A stretch of 64,000 nucleotides of DNA from Acidimicrobiia bacterium. GTDB lineage: Bacteria > Actinomycetota > Acidimicrobiia > Acidimicrobiales > Poriferisodalaceae. Position 1 is the first letter of the stretch. Each line of letters starts with the position of its first letter. Shown piece by piece: positions 53,155-62,175 of the stretch. The notes beneath the pieces are model-generated. The model was not told the DNA's origin. It searched no databases and saw nothing but the letters and a program-made list of their open reading frames with translations. The position numbers and the translations under genes are program-made. The DNA is taken from NCBI GenBank assembly GCA_022822525.1, contig JAJEBN010000062.1:1-64000 (forward strand). The letters run 5' to 3'.

Positions 53155-53499
53155 GTGCTGGAACTCATCATCGACAACACACCGGCCCACATCAGCGAGG
53201 GCTGGCGCGCACGGGGTCGCTGCCGCGACCTTGTGGGCACCTTGACGCCGCTGTTCTTCTCGGAGGACTTCTACGAGATCGCCCGGGCCAAGGCCATCTG
53301 CTCGTCATGCCCCGTGATGGACGAGTGCTTCGAGGCTGCGAAGTCGCGGCACGAGCCGTGGGGCGTGTGGGGAGGCGAGCTCTTCGAGAACGGGCGGGTC
53401 TGCACAGACAAACGCCCACGCGGCCGGCCGCCGACACGGGCGCGGCCGCAGCTGATCGTCGAGGAGGTGCCATTGCCTCCTGACCTGGTCCGCGCCTGA
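53155..53499 (+). CDS. WhiB-family Fe-S regulator, WhiB7-like
   Basis: 114 residues. Four cysteines (C23, C49, C52, C58 in AICSSCPVMDEC) bind a 4Fe-4S cluster. EPWGVWGGELF is the sigma-factor contact loop, and KRPRGRPP (residues 86-93) is an AT-hook in the position seen in WhiB7. WhiB7 activates intrinsic antibiotic-resistance genes and itself. A strong AAAGGAG lies seven bases before the GTG. The long leader with an ORF and hairpin is also WhiB7-like. Confidence 0.85.
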   Translation: MLELIIDNTPAHISEGWRARGRCRDLVGTLTPLFFSEDFYEIARAKAICSSCPVMDECFEAAKSRHEPWGVWGGELFENGRVCTDKRPRGRPPTRARPQLIVEEVPLPPDLVRA

Positions 53500-53524
53500 G
53501 TCTTCCCCTGCTCAGGCGCGTCCT

Positions 53525-53692
53525 CCGAGCGGACCCTGCCGCTGCAGCGGGTCCCTCGGCTGGGTCTGCCGTCCCCCTCCGGCAGACCCAGCCGCCACGG
53601 CCTGCACTGCCCCGCAGGCCGCATCGAGACGGTCTGCCCCGGTGGACTGAGGCTGCCCGAAATGGGCGGCTGACAGCCCCGGGGCAGACCGT
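53525..53692 (+). ncRNA. block of four stable hairpins after whiB
   Basis: The interval 53500-53793 has no gene. It holds hairpin 1 (53525-53559, CCGAG/CTCGG plus GGACCC/GGGTCC), hairpin 2 (53558-53593, 14-bp GGCTGGGTCTGCCG stem), hairpin 3 (53598-53621, 8-bp CGGCCTGC stem) and hairpin 4 (53629-53692, 14-bp ACGGTCTGCCCCGG stem enclosing a 7-bp stem). Hairpins 2 and 4 share GGTCTGCC/GGCAGACC. It may be a terminator region or a structured RNA. Confidence 0.45.
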
Positions 53693-53793
53693 CGAGCGGC
53701 GATGCGGCACGACCACCACTCGTTGACGCAGTCGTGTTTCCGCAGTCGCCCTGAATCAGCTGGCCCGGAGCGCGCCAGTAGCCTCGCGGCTGC

Positions 53794-54522
53794 ATGGAGG
53801 CACCGAGTGGCCCACGCTGGCGAGCACAGCTCACAGGCTGGCGCGGCGGCCTGTTCGCACTCCTCGGCCTGTACTCACTCGGTGCGATGGTGTTCTTGCT
53901 GGCGGGCGGCGCGCGACCCGAAATGACATCGCTGGTGGCGATGGAAGCCGAGGTCGAGGCCGACGCTGACGCAGTCGACACCAACCAGGCGATCCCGGAC
54001 GCGCCGGCCAGCTCGGCCGATCCGCCCGGATCCGCTGTGCCCGCTGCAACGTCCGCGCCGCCGGCGTGCAGCGACGTCCGACCTGTCGAGCACGCTGAGG
54101 ACCCAAGTCTGGGCGGCGTGCATGCCCTGGGATTCGTGACGCTTGATGAACAGCCCGCCGCCTTCTCGGGATATGTGGGCTGCCCGCTCATCGTGAACTT
54201 CTTCGCGTCGTGGTGCGTGCCGTGCGTGACTGAGATGCCAGACTTCGAGCGCTTCTGGAATGCCCATGGCACGGAGGTCGCGGTGCTGGGCCTGGCGGCC
54301 AATGATCGGCTCGAAGACGCCATCGAGACGGTGGCCGAACGCGGCGTGACCTATCCCACCGGTCTTGACGAGGGCGAGCTGTTCATCGACTTCGGCGGGC
54401 TGGGCATGCCCACCACGGTGTTCGTGTCAGCCACCGGCGAGATACTCGAGACGCACAGCGGCCTGCTCACCCTCGACGACATCACCTCCCGCGCTCAGGC
54501 ACACTTCGGAGTGGGCTCATGA
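53794..54522 (+). CDS. membrane-anchored thioredoxin-like protein (ResA/CcmG type)
   Basis: 242 residues. An N-terminal helix (GLFALLGLYSLGAMVFLLAG) anchors it, a disordered linker follows, and the thioredoxin fold carries WCVPC (residues 140-144) with the cis-proline in GLGMPTTVFV. It probably reduces apocytochrome c haem-site cysteines outside the membrane, with electrons from the CcdA-like protein encoded next (ATGA overlap). Confidence 0.88.
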   Translation: MEAPSGPRWRAQLTGWRGGLFALLGLYSLGAMVFLLAGGARPEMTSLVAMEAEVEADADAVDTNQAIPDAPASSADPPGSAVPAATSAPPACSDVRPVEHAEDPSLGGVHALGFVTLDEQPAAFSGYVGCPLIVNFFASWCVPCVTEMPDFERFWNAHGTEVAVLGLAANDRLEDAIETVAERGVTYPTGLDEGELFIDFGGLGMPTTVFVSATGEILETHSGLLTLDDITSRAQAHFGVGS

Positions 54523-55433
54523 ACAGCGCACGTCTCACCTTTGCATTCACGGCCGGCATCGTGGCGACCGTCAACCCGTGCGGCTTCGCGATGCTGCCCG
54601 CCTACCTGTCGTTCTTCTTGGGCATCGACCGCCGCGCCGGCGAAGGCAGCTCGCGCGCCGGCGTCGGGCGTGCGCTGGCCACCGGCGCAGTCGTCACCAC
54701 CGGCATCGTGGTGGTCTTCGGCATCGTCGGCATCGCGCTGTCGGCGGGTCTGAGCGCGCTGCGCGACTACGTGCCCTGGGCTGCCATCGTCATCGGAGTG
54801 GGGCTCATCGCACTCGGTGTCGCCATCCTCGCCGGCTTCCGCCTGACGGCGTACCTGCCCAAGTTCGAGCGAGGCGCCTCAGGGCGGGACGTTCGCTCGC
54901 TGTTCCTGTTCGGCGTGAGCTATGCGGTGGCCTCGGTTTCGTGCGGGCTGGCCACTTTCCTCGTCGTGGTCACGGCCTCCGCGGGAGACGACAGCTTCGT
55001 CGGCGGCATCGTGTCGTTCGTGCTGTACGCGCTGGGCATGGGCATGGTGCTGACGTCGCTGGCGGTGAGTCTCGCGCTGGCACGCGGCTGGCTGTTGAGC
55101 AAGCTGCGGGTGCTCATGCGCTACACCGACACCATCGCGGCCATCCTGATGATCGCAGCGGGTGCGTTCACCATCTGGTACTGGTTCATCGACCTGACTG
55201 ACCGCGGCGGCGACGGACTCGTCGTCACCGTGGAACGCTGGAGCAGCAGCCTGTCCAACTGGGTTGCGTCCGTCGGCGGTGTGCGGCTCGGACTCATCAT
55301 GAGCATCGTGCTCGCCGTCGGCGGCATGGCAATGCTGGCGTCGGGTCGCCGCACCGAGACGGCCGCAGCGGACGACGGCGGGGCACCAGCAGAGGTGGAC
55401 CAAGCGGGCGGTGCCGCGGAGATGCTGAACTGA
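54519..55433 (+). CDS. ccdA: CcdA-like thiol-disulfide transport protein
   Basis: 304 residues with about eight helices. NPCGFAMLPAYLSFFLG holds the first redox cysteine; the second is in ASVSCGLATFLVVV. It moves reducing equivalents from cytoplasmic thioredoxin across the membrane to the preceding thioredoxin-like protein. It is longer than Bacillus CcdA, with an extra C-terminal helix region. The start overlaps the upstream gene by four bases. Confidence 0.88.
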   Translation: MNSARLTFAFTAGIVATVNPCGFAMLPAYLSFFLGIDRRAGEGSSRAGVGRALATGAVVTTGIVVVFGIVGIALSAGLSALRDYVPWAAIVIGVGLIALGVAILAGFRLTAYLPKFERGASGRDVRSLFLFGVSYAVASVSCGLATFLVVVTASAGDDSFVGGIVSFVLYALGMGMVLTSLAVSLALARGWLLSKLRVLMRYTDTIAAILMIAAGAFTIWYWFIDLTDRGGDGLVVTVERWSSSLSNWVASVGGVRLGLIMSIVLAVGGMAMLASGRRTETAAADDGGAPAEVDQAGGAAEMLN

Positions 55434-55439
55434 GCCACC

Positions 55440-56138
55440 GTGGCACTGCATCTGAAGGACCGCACGCTGCTCGACGCTGAGCGACCCTTCGCCGAATTGC
55501 TCGGACGGCCTGGGGTGAGCGAGGTGCTGCAGCTGCGTTCGCGATTCGGGTTCATGGCCTTTCACGGCGGCTGGCTCGAAGAGGTCACCGACGACATCGC
55601 CTCGACCGCCGCCGAGCGCAGCGACGCATCGGTGTACGCCTGCCTGCAAGGTCCCGATGATCAATGGCACCTGCCCAGCCACTGTTTTGATCCCGCCGAC
55701 TCGCCGGTGCTGAGCGAATTCCTCGACCATGTGGACGTCGTAGTCGCAGTCCATGGCTTCGGCAGCCCTCGCTTGTTGCGGGCAGTGCTGCTGGGCGGGC
55801 GCAACCGGGCGCTCGCGGCCCACGTCGCAGTGCACCTCATCGGGCGGCTGCCGCACTACGAGGTGCTTCACCGTCTCGACGATCTCCCCAAGACACTGGC
55901 CGGCCAGCACCCGCGCAACCCCTGCAACCTGCCCCGCGACGGCGGCGTCCAGATCGAGCTGCCGCCGCGCATCCGCGGCAAGAGCCCGATGTGGACAGGA
56001 TTCCGCGGTCCCGGACGCGTGCCCCATCACGAAGCACTCATCGAAGGCCTGGCGGCTGCCGCCCGAGCATGGCCGCAGGCTGCCCGCGCGGCGGGTGACG
56101 TTGGGGTGGCGGAGTCCGCGGCATCGTTCGCGGGCTGA
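55440..56138 (+). CDS. poly-gamma-glutamate hydrolase-family protein
   Basis: 232 residues. FMAFHGGWLEEVTDDIA is the zinc-binding motif of the poly-gamma-glutamate hydrolase/DUF867 family (HGG-E), with a further DVVVAVHGF strand. The GTG start is six bases after ccdA, so it is likely in the same operon, although no functional link is obvious. Substrate unknown. Confidence 0.78.
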   Translation: MALHLKDRTLLDAERPFAELLGRPGVSEVLQLRSRFGFMAFHGGWLEEVTDDIASTAAERSDASVYACLQGPDDQWHLPSHCFDPADSPVLSEFLDHVDVVVAVHGFGSPRLLRAVLLGGRNRALAAHVAVHLIGRLPHYEVLHRLDDLPKTLAGQHPRNPCNLPRDGGVQIELPPRIRGKSPMWTGFRGPGRVPHHEALIEGLAAAARAWPQAARAAGDVGVAESAASFAG

Positions 56139-56163
56139 ACACTCGTCACCAGGCGACGTCGCA

Positions 56164-56565
56164 ATGACACGCCGTACCGCTGCGACGGTCGCCATTGCGG
56201 GCGTCCTCGGCGCAGCAGCCAGGTGGGCGACGGCGACCCGGCTGGACGGGTCCTGGGCGCTGCTGGCAGCCAACGTGGCCGGCTGCGCTCTCATCGGCTG
56301 GTCCACCGCTCGTCACGAGCGAATGCGTCACTCGCCGCATCGACACGGCGCCGCCGATCGCGGTCCCGCGCCGTCGCCGTGGCTGACAGCGGGCTTCTGC
56401 GGTGCGCTCACGTCTATGTCGGCGCTCGCACTCCAGCTGGCCACCTACCTCGACGGCGGGCGAGTCGGGACTGCGTTCGCGTGGCTCGGCCTCACGATCG
56501 CCGCATGCACCATGGCGTTTGTCGCGGGCCGCACGGTCGTGATCGCACGCGGAGCCCAGCCATGA
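56164..56565 (+). CDS. crcB: fluoride channel CrcB/Fluc subunit 1
   Basis: 133 residues, four helices. LLAANVAGCALIGW and TAGFCGALTSMSALALQL are the pore motifs. Two CrcB genes in tandem usually form a heterodimeric fluoride exporter. A histidine-rich loop (HERMRHSPHRHGAADR) after helix 2 is unusual. No fluoride riboswitch was recognised upstream. Confidence 0.85.
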   Translation: MTRRTAATVAIAGVLGAAARWATATRLDGSWALLAANVAGCALIGWSTARHERMRHSPHRHGAADRGPAPSPWLTAGFCGALTSMSALALQLATYLDGGRVGTAFAWLGLTIAACTMAFVAGRTVVIARGAQP

Positions 56566-56891
56566 CCTCGCTGGCTGTGACCGTGGGTTTCGGCATCGCA
56601 GCCGCTGCGGGCACCGTGCTGCGCTGGAGGGTCAGCACCGCCCTCGGCCCCGGCGGAACGCTGCTCATCAACATCTCGGGCGCCTTCGCGCTCGGCCTGC
56701 TCGCAAGCACCGGTAACGCCGCGATGACCGTCATCGGCACAGCCGGCCTCGGCGCACTGACGACGGTCTCGGGAATGCTCCCCGAGTCGGTGCGCCTGGC
56801 CCGCGCCAGTCCCCTCCTCGCGCTCGGCTATCTCTGCCTCACCATCACCGGCGCAACCGCCGCAGCCGCCGCCGGCCTTGCCCTCTCGTAG
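56562..56891 (+). CDS. crcB: fluoride channel CrcB/Fluc subunit 2
   Basis: 109 residues, four helices. TLLINISGAFALGLLAST and GTAGLGALTTVSGMLPESV correspond to the NxxG and pore motifs. It is coupled to the first crcB by an ATGA overlap. Confidence 0.85.
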   Translation: MTSLAVTVGFGIAAAAGTVLRWRVSTALGPGGTLLINISGAFALGLLASTGNAAMTVIGTAGLGALTTVSGMLPESVRLARASPLLALGYLCLTITGATAAAAAGLALS

Positions 56892-56921
56892 GCCAGGCGG
56901 GCTGGCCATAATCTCAGCGGC

Positions 56922-57167
56922 ATGGCCGATGACCCGGTTGACGGTGAGACCGACGAAGGCGCCGAACCGCCCGAGGCTCATCAGCAGTCGTGGAACCTTC
57001 GCACGATTGCCGCGGCAGCCATCATCGCCGCGATCGTCGTCGGCGCCACCTTCTGCTTCGCCGGCGAGGACGCGTTTCAATTGACTGACTCGGCACCGGC
57101 GTCCTGTGTCGCCGAGACCCAGCTCGGCACCTGTGAACCCGCTACGCCGGGGCTTCGATCTCGGTGA
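56922..57167 (+). CDS. small single-helix membrane protein
   Basis: 81 residues: an acidic N-terminus, one helix (IAAAAIIAAIVVGATFCFAG), and an outer segment with two cysteines (CVAETQLGTC) that could pair. TAATCT lies seven bases before the ATG, typical of leaderless genes in this window. It overlaps the 3' end of serS by 26 bases. Function unknown. Confidence 0.55.
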   Translation: MADDPVDGETDEGAEPPEAHQQSWNLRTIAAAAIIAAIVVGATFCFAGEDAFQLTDSAPASCVAETQLGTCEPATPGLRSR

Positions 57168-58395
57168 AGTTGAGCCAGGGGTGGAGCGCGTCTGGCACGG
57201 CAATGGAGCCGTCGGGCCGCTGGTGGTTCTCCATGATGAACACGAGCGTGCGGCCGACGGCGCAGGCGGTGCCGTTCAGCGTGTGGACCAGCCCTTGGCC
57301 GTCCTCGTCGAACCAGCGGGTGCCAAGTCGTCGGGCCGAGTAATCGGTGTAGTTCGAGCACGAGGTGACCTCGCGGTAGGCGCGCTCAGAAGGCAGCCAC
57401 ACCTCGAGGTCGTACTTCTTGGCCGCCGCAGCACCCAGGTCGCCGGCCGCCACGTTGATGACCCGGTAGGGCAGGTCGAGTGAACCGACGATCTCCTCCT
57501 GGATGGCGCGCAACGCCTCGAGCTCGTCCCAGCTCGTCTCGGAGTCGCAGAATGAGAACATCTCGACTTTGTCGAATTGGTGCACCCGAAAGATGCCGCG
57601 GGTGTCCTTGCCGTACGTGCCGGCCTCGCGCCGGAAGCACGACGAGAACCCGGCATAGCGCAGCGGCAGCCCGGCCCGGTCCAGTCGCTCGCCCCGGTGC
57701 AGGCCCGCCAGCGCCACCTCCGACGTGCCGATCAGGAACAGATCATCACCGTCGATCTCGTACACCTGGTGGCGGTCGGCGGGAAAGAACCCGGCCTCGA
57801 CCATCATCTCCTCGCGCACGAGCACCGGTGGCACGACCGGCAGGAATCCGTTGCGCTCCAGCAGGTCCATCGTCCACTGCACGAGGGCGAACTCCAGCCG
57901 CACCGCCGCGCCCTTGAGGTACGCGAACCGCGAGCCACTGTTGCGGGCGCCGCTCTCGGAGTCGACCAGGCAGGCCAGCGCACCGATCTCGGCATGGTCG
58001 TGAGCAGGCGGAGCGCCGCGCTCCCCCACCTCACGCACCGTCTCGAAGTGCTCTTCCCCGCCGGACGGCACATCGGCTGCGGCGGGGTTGGGAACCTGCA
58101 GCGCCAGATCGGTACGCCGCTCAGCGGCTTCCCGTTCGGACACCTCAAGGCGTTCCACCTCTTCCTTGAGACGCGCCGCCTCGGCGATCTTCGCCGGGCG
58201 TTCGTCGGGGGCCGCCCGCCCGATCTCACGCGATGCGGCGTTCTGCGCCGCCCGCGCCTGCTCAGCCTGGTGTGTGACTGCCCGCCACGCCTCGTCGGCC
58301 GCGAGCACGTCGTCGATGAACTCCGGTGAGGCGCCCTTGCGGGCTGCGCCATCTCGATAGGCGGCGTCATCCCGAAGCCGGCGGAGATCGATCAC
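57142..58395 (-). CDS. serS: seryl-tRNA synthetase
   Basis: 417 residues, close to the usual size. It has an N-terminal tRNA-binding coiled coil (about 30-100), then class II motifs: motif 2 FRREAGTYGKDTRGIFRVHQ and motif 3 NGTACAVGRTLVFIMENHQ. The GTG at 58395 begins VIDLRRLRDD and has TAGCTT eight bases upstream. Confidence 0.96.
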   Translation of the reverse strand: MIDLRRLRDDAAYRDGAARKGASPEFIDDVLAADEAWRAVTHQAEQARAAQNAASREIGRAAPDERPAKIAEAARLKEEVERLEVSEREAAERRTDLALQVPNPAAADVPSGGEEHFETVREVGERGAPPAHDHAEIGALACLVDSESGARNSGSRFAYLKGAAVRLEFALVQWTMDLLERNGFLPVVPPVLVREEMMVEAGFFPADRHQVYEIDGDDLFLIGTSEVALAGLHRGERLDRAGLPLRYAGFSSCFRREAGTYGKDTRGIFRVHQFDKVEMFSFCDSETSWDELEALRAIQEEIVGSLDLPYRVINVAAGDLGAAAAKKYDLEVWLPSERAYREVTSCSNYTDYSARRLGTRWFDEDGQGLVHTLNGTACAVGRTLVFIMENHQRPDGSIAVPDALHPWLNFTEIEAPA

Positions 58396-58490
58396 GCCGG
58401 GTGAAGCTACCGGCCCCGCCCGCGTCCCGGCCCCTCGTGGCTGGGCCCGCGGTGCTTGCGTCGGCCAATGCTGGCCGCGAGGATCGCCGG

Positions 58491-60245
58491 ATGCCCGAAC
58501 AAGCACCGACCTCCTCCCGGCACATTCGCTTCGAGGCCGACGACAAGCCCCCGCTGCCGCTCACCGCAGGGCTGGGATTGCAGTTTGCAGTTCTGGCCAT
58601 CGCAGGTGTCGTGCTGACGCCTGCCATCGTCGTCCGGGCTGCCGGCGAGACTGACGCGTACCTGACGTGGGCTGTGTTCGCCGCCGCAGCGATCAGCGGC
58701 ATCAGCACGATCCTGCAGGCCGTCCGGTTCGGCCGCATCGGTGCCGGGTACGTGCTGCTGATGGGCACCTCCGGCGCCTTCATCGCCGTCTGTGTCACCG
58801 CCCTCACCGACGGCGGCCCGGGCCTGCTGGCCAGCCTGGTCGTGGCGTCCTCGTTGTTCCAGTACCTGCTCGCGGCGAAGCTGTCGCTCTTCCGGCGGCT
58901 GCTGACGCCGACCGTGGCGGGCACCGTGGTCATGCTCATCGCCGTGACGGTGATGCCGCTCATCTTCGACATGGTGACTGCCTCGCCCGAAGGCAGTGCT
59001 GCGGCAAGCGCCCCGTTGAGTGCGCTCGCGGCCATGGGCGTCATCGTCGTCATCGCGCTGAAGGCCAGGGGCAGCCTGCGGCTGTGGGCGCCGGTCATCG
59101 GCATCGTGGCCGGATCGATCGTGGCGGCGCTCTTCGGGCTGTACGACTTCGACCGGGTCACCGAGGCGGGCTGGATCGGCCTGCCCGACGGCGGCTGGCC
59201 CGGCTTCGACTTCACGTTCGGCGCCGAATTCTGGGGCTTGCTTCCCGCGTTCATCTTCGTCACGCTCATCGGCGCCGTTGAGACCATCGGCGACTCGGTC
59301 GCCATCCAGCGTGTGTCGTGGCGCCGGCCCCGGGCCGTCGACTACCGCGCCGTGCAGGGCGCCGTGGCCGCCGACGGCACCGGCAACCTGCTGTCGGGAC
59401 TGGCAGGCACGGTGCCCAACACCACCTACTCCACCAGCATCTCCATCACCGAGCTCACCGGGGTGGCCGCGCGCCGAGTGGGCGTGGCAATCGGCATCTC
59501 GTTCATCGTGATGGCGTTCGTGCCCAAGCTGCTGGCCCTCGTGCTGGCAGTGCCTGATGCAGTGGTCGCGGCCTACGTGACCGTGCTGCTGTCGCTGCTG
59601 TTCGTGGTGGGAATGAAGATCGTGATCGCCGACGCCACCGACTACCGCCGGGGGCTGATCGCGGGCTTCTCGTTCTGGATCGGCGTGGGCTTCCAGAACA
59701 ACCAGATCTTCCCCGAGTACCTGTCGGGCTTTGCGGGCGGCTTCCTCGAGAACGGCATGACCGCCGGCGGGCTCACGGCCATCGTGCTGACACTGTTCGA
59801 TGAGGTCACGCGGGCCCGTCCCCAGCAGTTGCACTGCGAGCTGGCGGCCCAGTCGTTGCCGCAGGTTCGGGTGTTCTTGGGCCGCTTTGCCGACCGCAAC
59901 GGCTGGAGCCGGGAAATGTCGGACCGTCTTGACGCAGTTGCGGAGGAAGCGTTGCTGACACTGATCGACACCGAACGGCTTGCAGGCAACGGCGAGACTC
60001 GCGCATTGCGGCTGACGCTGAGCAAGCAGGACGGCGGTGCCGTCCTCGAGTTCGTGGCGGCGGCGAGCGAGGAGAACATCGAGGACCGGCTCGCCGTGCT
60101 GGATTCACACAGCGTGGAGCGACCCGTCGAGCGCGACCTGTCGCTTCGAATGCTGCAGCATCTCGCCGCATCGGTGAATCATCAGCAGTATCACGAGGTG
60201 GATATCGTGACCGTCCACGTTGACGTGCCCGGTCCAAGAGGCTGA
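58491..60245 (+). CDS. NCS2-type nucleobase permease fused to an ATPase-like regulatory domain
   Basis: 584 residues. Residues 1-430 are a 14-helix xanthine/uracil permease of the NCS2 family (GTVPNTTYSTSISITELTGV is the signature region). Residues about 445-584 are hydrophilic, with EALLTLIDTERLAGNGETRA and LSLRMLQHLAASVNHQQYHE. They resemble a histidine-kinase/anti-sigma-type ATPase fold, though the N-box asparagine is not evident. GAGGA lies seven bases before the ATG. Substrate and the role of the tail are unknown. Confidence 0.82.
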   Translation: MPEQAPTSSRHIRFEADDKPPLPLTAGLGLQFAVLAIAGVVLTPAIVVRAAGETDAYLTWAVFAAAAISGISTILQAVRFGRIGAGYVLLMGTSGAFIAVCVTALTDGGPGLLASLVVASSLFQYLLAAKLSLFRRLLTPTVAGTVVMLIAVTVMPLIFDMVTASPEGSAAASAPLSALAAMGVIVVIALKARGSLRLWAPVIGIVAGSIVAALFGLYDFDRVTEAGWIGLPDGGWPGFDFTFGAEFWGLLPAFIFVTLIGAVETIGDSVAIQRVSWRRPRAVDYRAVQGAVAADGTGNLLSGLAGTVPNTTYSTSISITELTGVAARRVGVAIGISFIVMAFVPKLLALVLAVPDAVVAAYVTVLLSLLFVVGMKIVIADATDYRRGLIAGFSFWIGVGFQNNQIFPEYLSGFAGGFLENGMTAGGLTAIVLTLFDEVTRARPQQLHCELAAQSLPQVRVFLGRFADRNGWSREMSDRLDAVAEEALLTLIDTERLAGNGETRALRLTLSKQDGGAVLEFVAAASEENIEDRLAVLDSHSVERPVERDLSLRMLQHLAASVNHQQYHEVDIVTVHVDVPGPRG

Positions 60246-60283
60246 GCCCCGGGCCCGCACAGGTACCGCAGAGGGACGCTCCT

Positions 60284-62038
60284 ATGACTGAACCGTCCTA
60301 TGACGTCGTGTGGCCCGGGTCGCCGTCCGGCATCGAGCGGCGGGAGCTGGCGCCACGCCTTGACACGCTTGACGGCAAGCGGATCGGCTTCCTGTGGGAC
60401 TACCTGTTCCGCGGTGATGAGCTGTTCCCGATCCTCGAGCGCGAGCTGGCCGCGCGCTACGAAGGCGTGGCGTTCGTCGGCTACGAGACCTTCGGCAACA
60501 CCCATGGCGGCGACGAGGCCACGGTCATCGACCGCCTGCCCGACTCGCTGCGTTCGCGGGCTGTGGACGCCGTCGTGTCGGGCATGGGCTGCTGAGGCAG
60601 CTGCACGCCCGCCGTGGCGCGGGCAGCAGTCGCCGCCGAAGCCGCCGGGGTGCCGTCAGTCTCGATCGTGTGCGAGAGCTTCGACGGCCAGGCCGCCGCG
60701 ACCGCAAAGGGGCACGGATTCGAGCAGCTTCCGCTGGCGATCACCGTGGGCCACGTGGATGCTCAGTCCGCTTCGGCTATGGAGAGCAACTTCGTCAATC
60801 ACACCGTGGACGCCATCGTCGAAGGGCTGACCGGAGCATCTGCTGCACGCAACGGCACGAACGGCCGCGTCGCCCTCAGTGATCCGGCCGAGGGCGGCGA
60901 TCATTCGCTCGACCCAGCCCCGTACGACACCGTGGCCAGTGGCTCGGTCGACGAGATCAACGATGCCTTCGCCGAGCGAGGATGGTCGGACGGGCTGCCG
61001 ATCGTGCCGCCGACGGCAGATCGTGTCGAACGCTTTCTGGCTGGCACGGGGTTAGACCCGCAGCAGTCCCTGGGCATCGCCCGAACGACCGGCCGCGACA
61101 TGACCGTGTGGTCGGTGGCCACCAACGCCGTCATGGCGGGCTGCGAGCCGCGGCACCTCGGTGTGCTGCTGGCCGCAGCGCGCATCCTGGCCGACCCGCA
61201 CTACGGCGCGGAGCACTCGGGCAACACCACCGGCGCCGACGCGCTGATGATCCTCGACGGGCCGAGCGCTGCCGGTCTCGGCTTCAACTCCGGCGTTGGG
61301 GCACTGCGCGACGGCGTGCGCGCCAACACCAGCGTCGGCCGCTGGCTGCGGCTCTACCAGCGCAACGTGTTTGGCTTCACCGCGGCCGAGCACGACAAGT
61401 CCACCTTCGGGAACTCGTTCCGTGTGGTGCTGTGCGAGGACGCCGCTGCCCTCGCCGACATCGGCTGGGACCCCGTCAGCGCCGAATTCGGCTTCGGCCC
61501 CGACGACGACGTGCTCACCATGGCCCGCTTCAACAGTGGCGCCATCGTCGGCAGCGCCTTCGGCTCCACTCCCGACGAGATCGTGCCGTACCTCGCCGAC
61601 GGCCTGGCGCGGATCACCGGCTGGGATCTCGGTCATTTGTACGGCCTCGGGCAAATGCACTACCGGCCGCTGCTGGTGCTGTCGCCGATCCTGGCGCGCA
61701 CCTGTGCGGCGGCCGGCTGGACCAAGGCGAACCTGGCCGAGGCGCTCTTCGAGCACGCTCGCATCCCCGCGTGGCGCTTCGAGAAGCTCATCGGCGAGTG
61801 GACCAACCTGGCGGCGGGCCGCCCCCGGCTCACCGACGTCGTCGCCGCCGGCGATCTGCCGCCGCAGTTCGCCGAATCAGACGATCCCGACCGCCTGGTG
61901 CCGATCGTCTCCGAGCCAGCGAAGTTCGTGATCGCAGTGGCGGGCGATGCCAACCGCACCAACGCCTACGCATTCAGCCACGACGGCCCCCACGGCGACT
62001 ACACCGCCGAGGCGGTCGAGCCGTTCGAGCGGCGCTGA
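60284..62038 (+). CDS. UGSC-family selenoprotein (in-frame UGA)
   Basis: The frame is open from ATG 60284 to TGA 62038 except for one internal TGA at 60593-60595. Reading it as selenocysteine gives a 584-residue protein with the motif GMGC-U-GSC-TPAVARAA, exactly the UGSC motif that names this (seleno)protein family. Sec is residue 104. A hairpin follows at once (60601-60629). Residues 1-190 form the UGSC domain. The rest (SVDEINDAFAERGWSDGLPI onward) is a second conserved domain. AGAGGGA lies seven bases before the ATG. Function unknown; a thiol/selenol redox or transferase role is guesswork. Confidence 0.85.
60601..60629 (+). promoter_or_regulatory. candidate bacterial SECIS hairpin
   Basis: Starting five bases after the UGA: CTGC/GCAG outer stem, an AC/A bulge, then a GCCCGC/GCGGGC stem with loop CGTGGC. 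Position and size fit a bacterial SECIS element recognised by SelB. Confidence 0.55.
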
Positions 62039-62120
62039 GCTGCCTCGTCCCAGCCACATCGGCGGCCTCAGTCGACGAGATGCGGTCCCTCGCCCGTGGG
62101 TAGTCCAACCTCACTGACGC

Positions 62121-62158
62121 TCGCGCCGCGCGCTGCTGGCTTGCGCCGGACGGCGCGA
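62121..62158. terminator. possible bidirectional terminator
   Basis: TCGCGCCG (62121-62128) pairs with CGGCGCGA (62151-62158) around a 22-base loop, in the 137-base gap between the convergent selenoprotein and oxidase genes. No U-run. Confidence 0.35.
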
Positions 62159-62175
62159 CAGCCGAAATTGTTCGG

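Noticed and set aside
60614..62038. A separate gene starting at the GTG at 60614
   Set aside because: It is in frame with the upstream ORF across the UGSC UGA; reading it alone would remove the defining motif.
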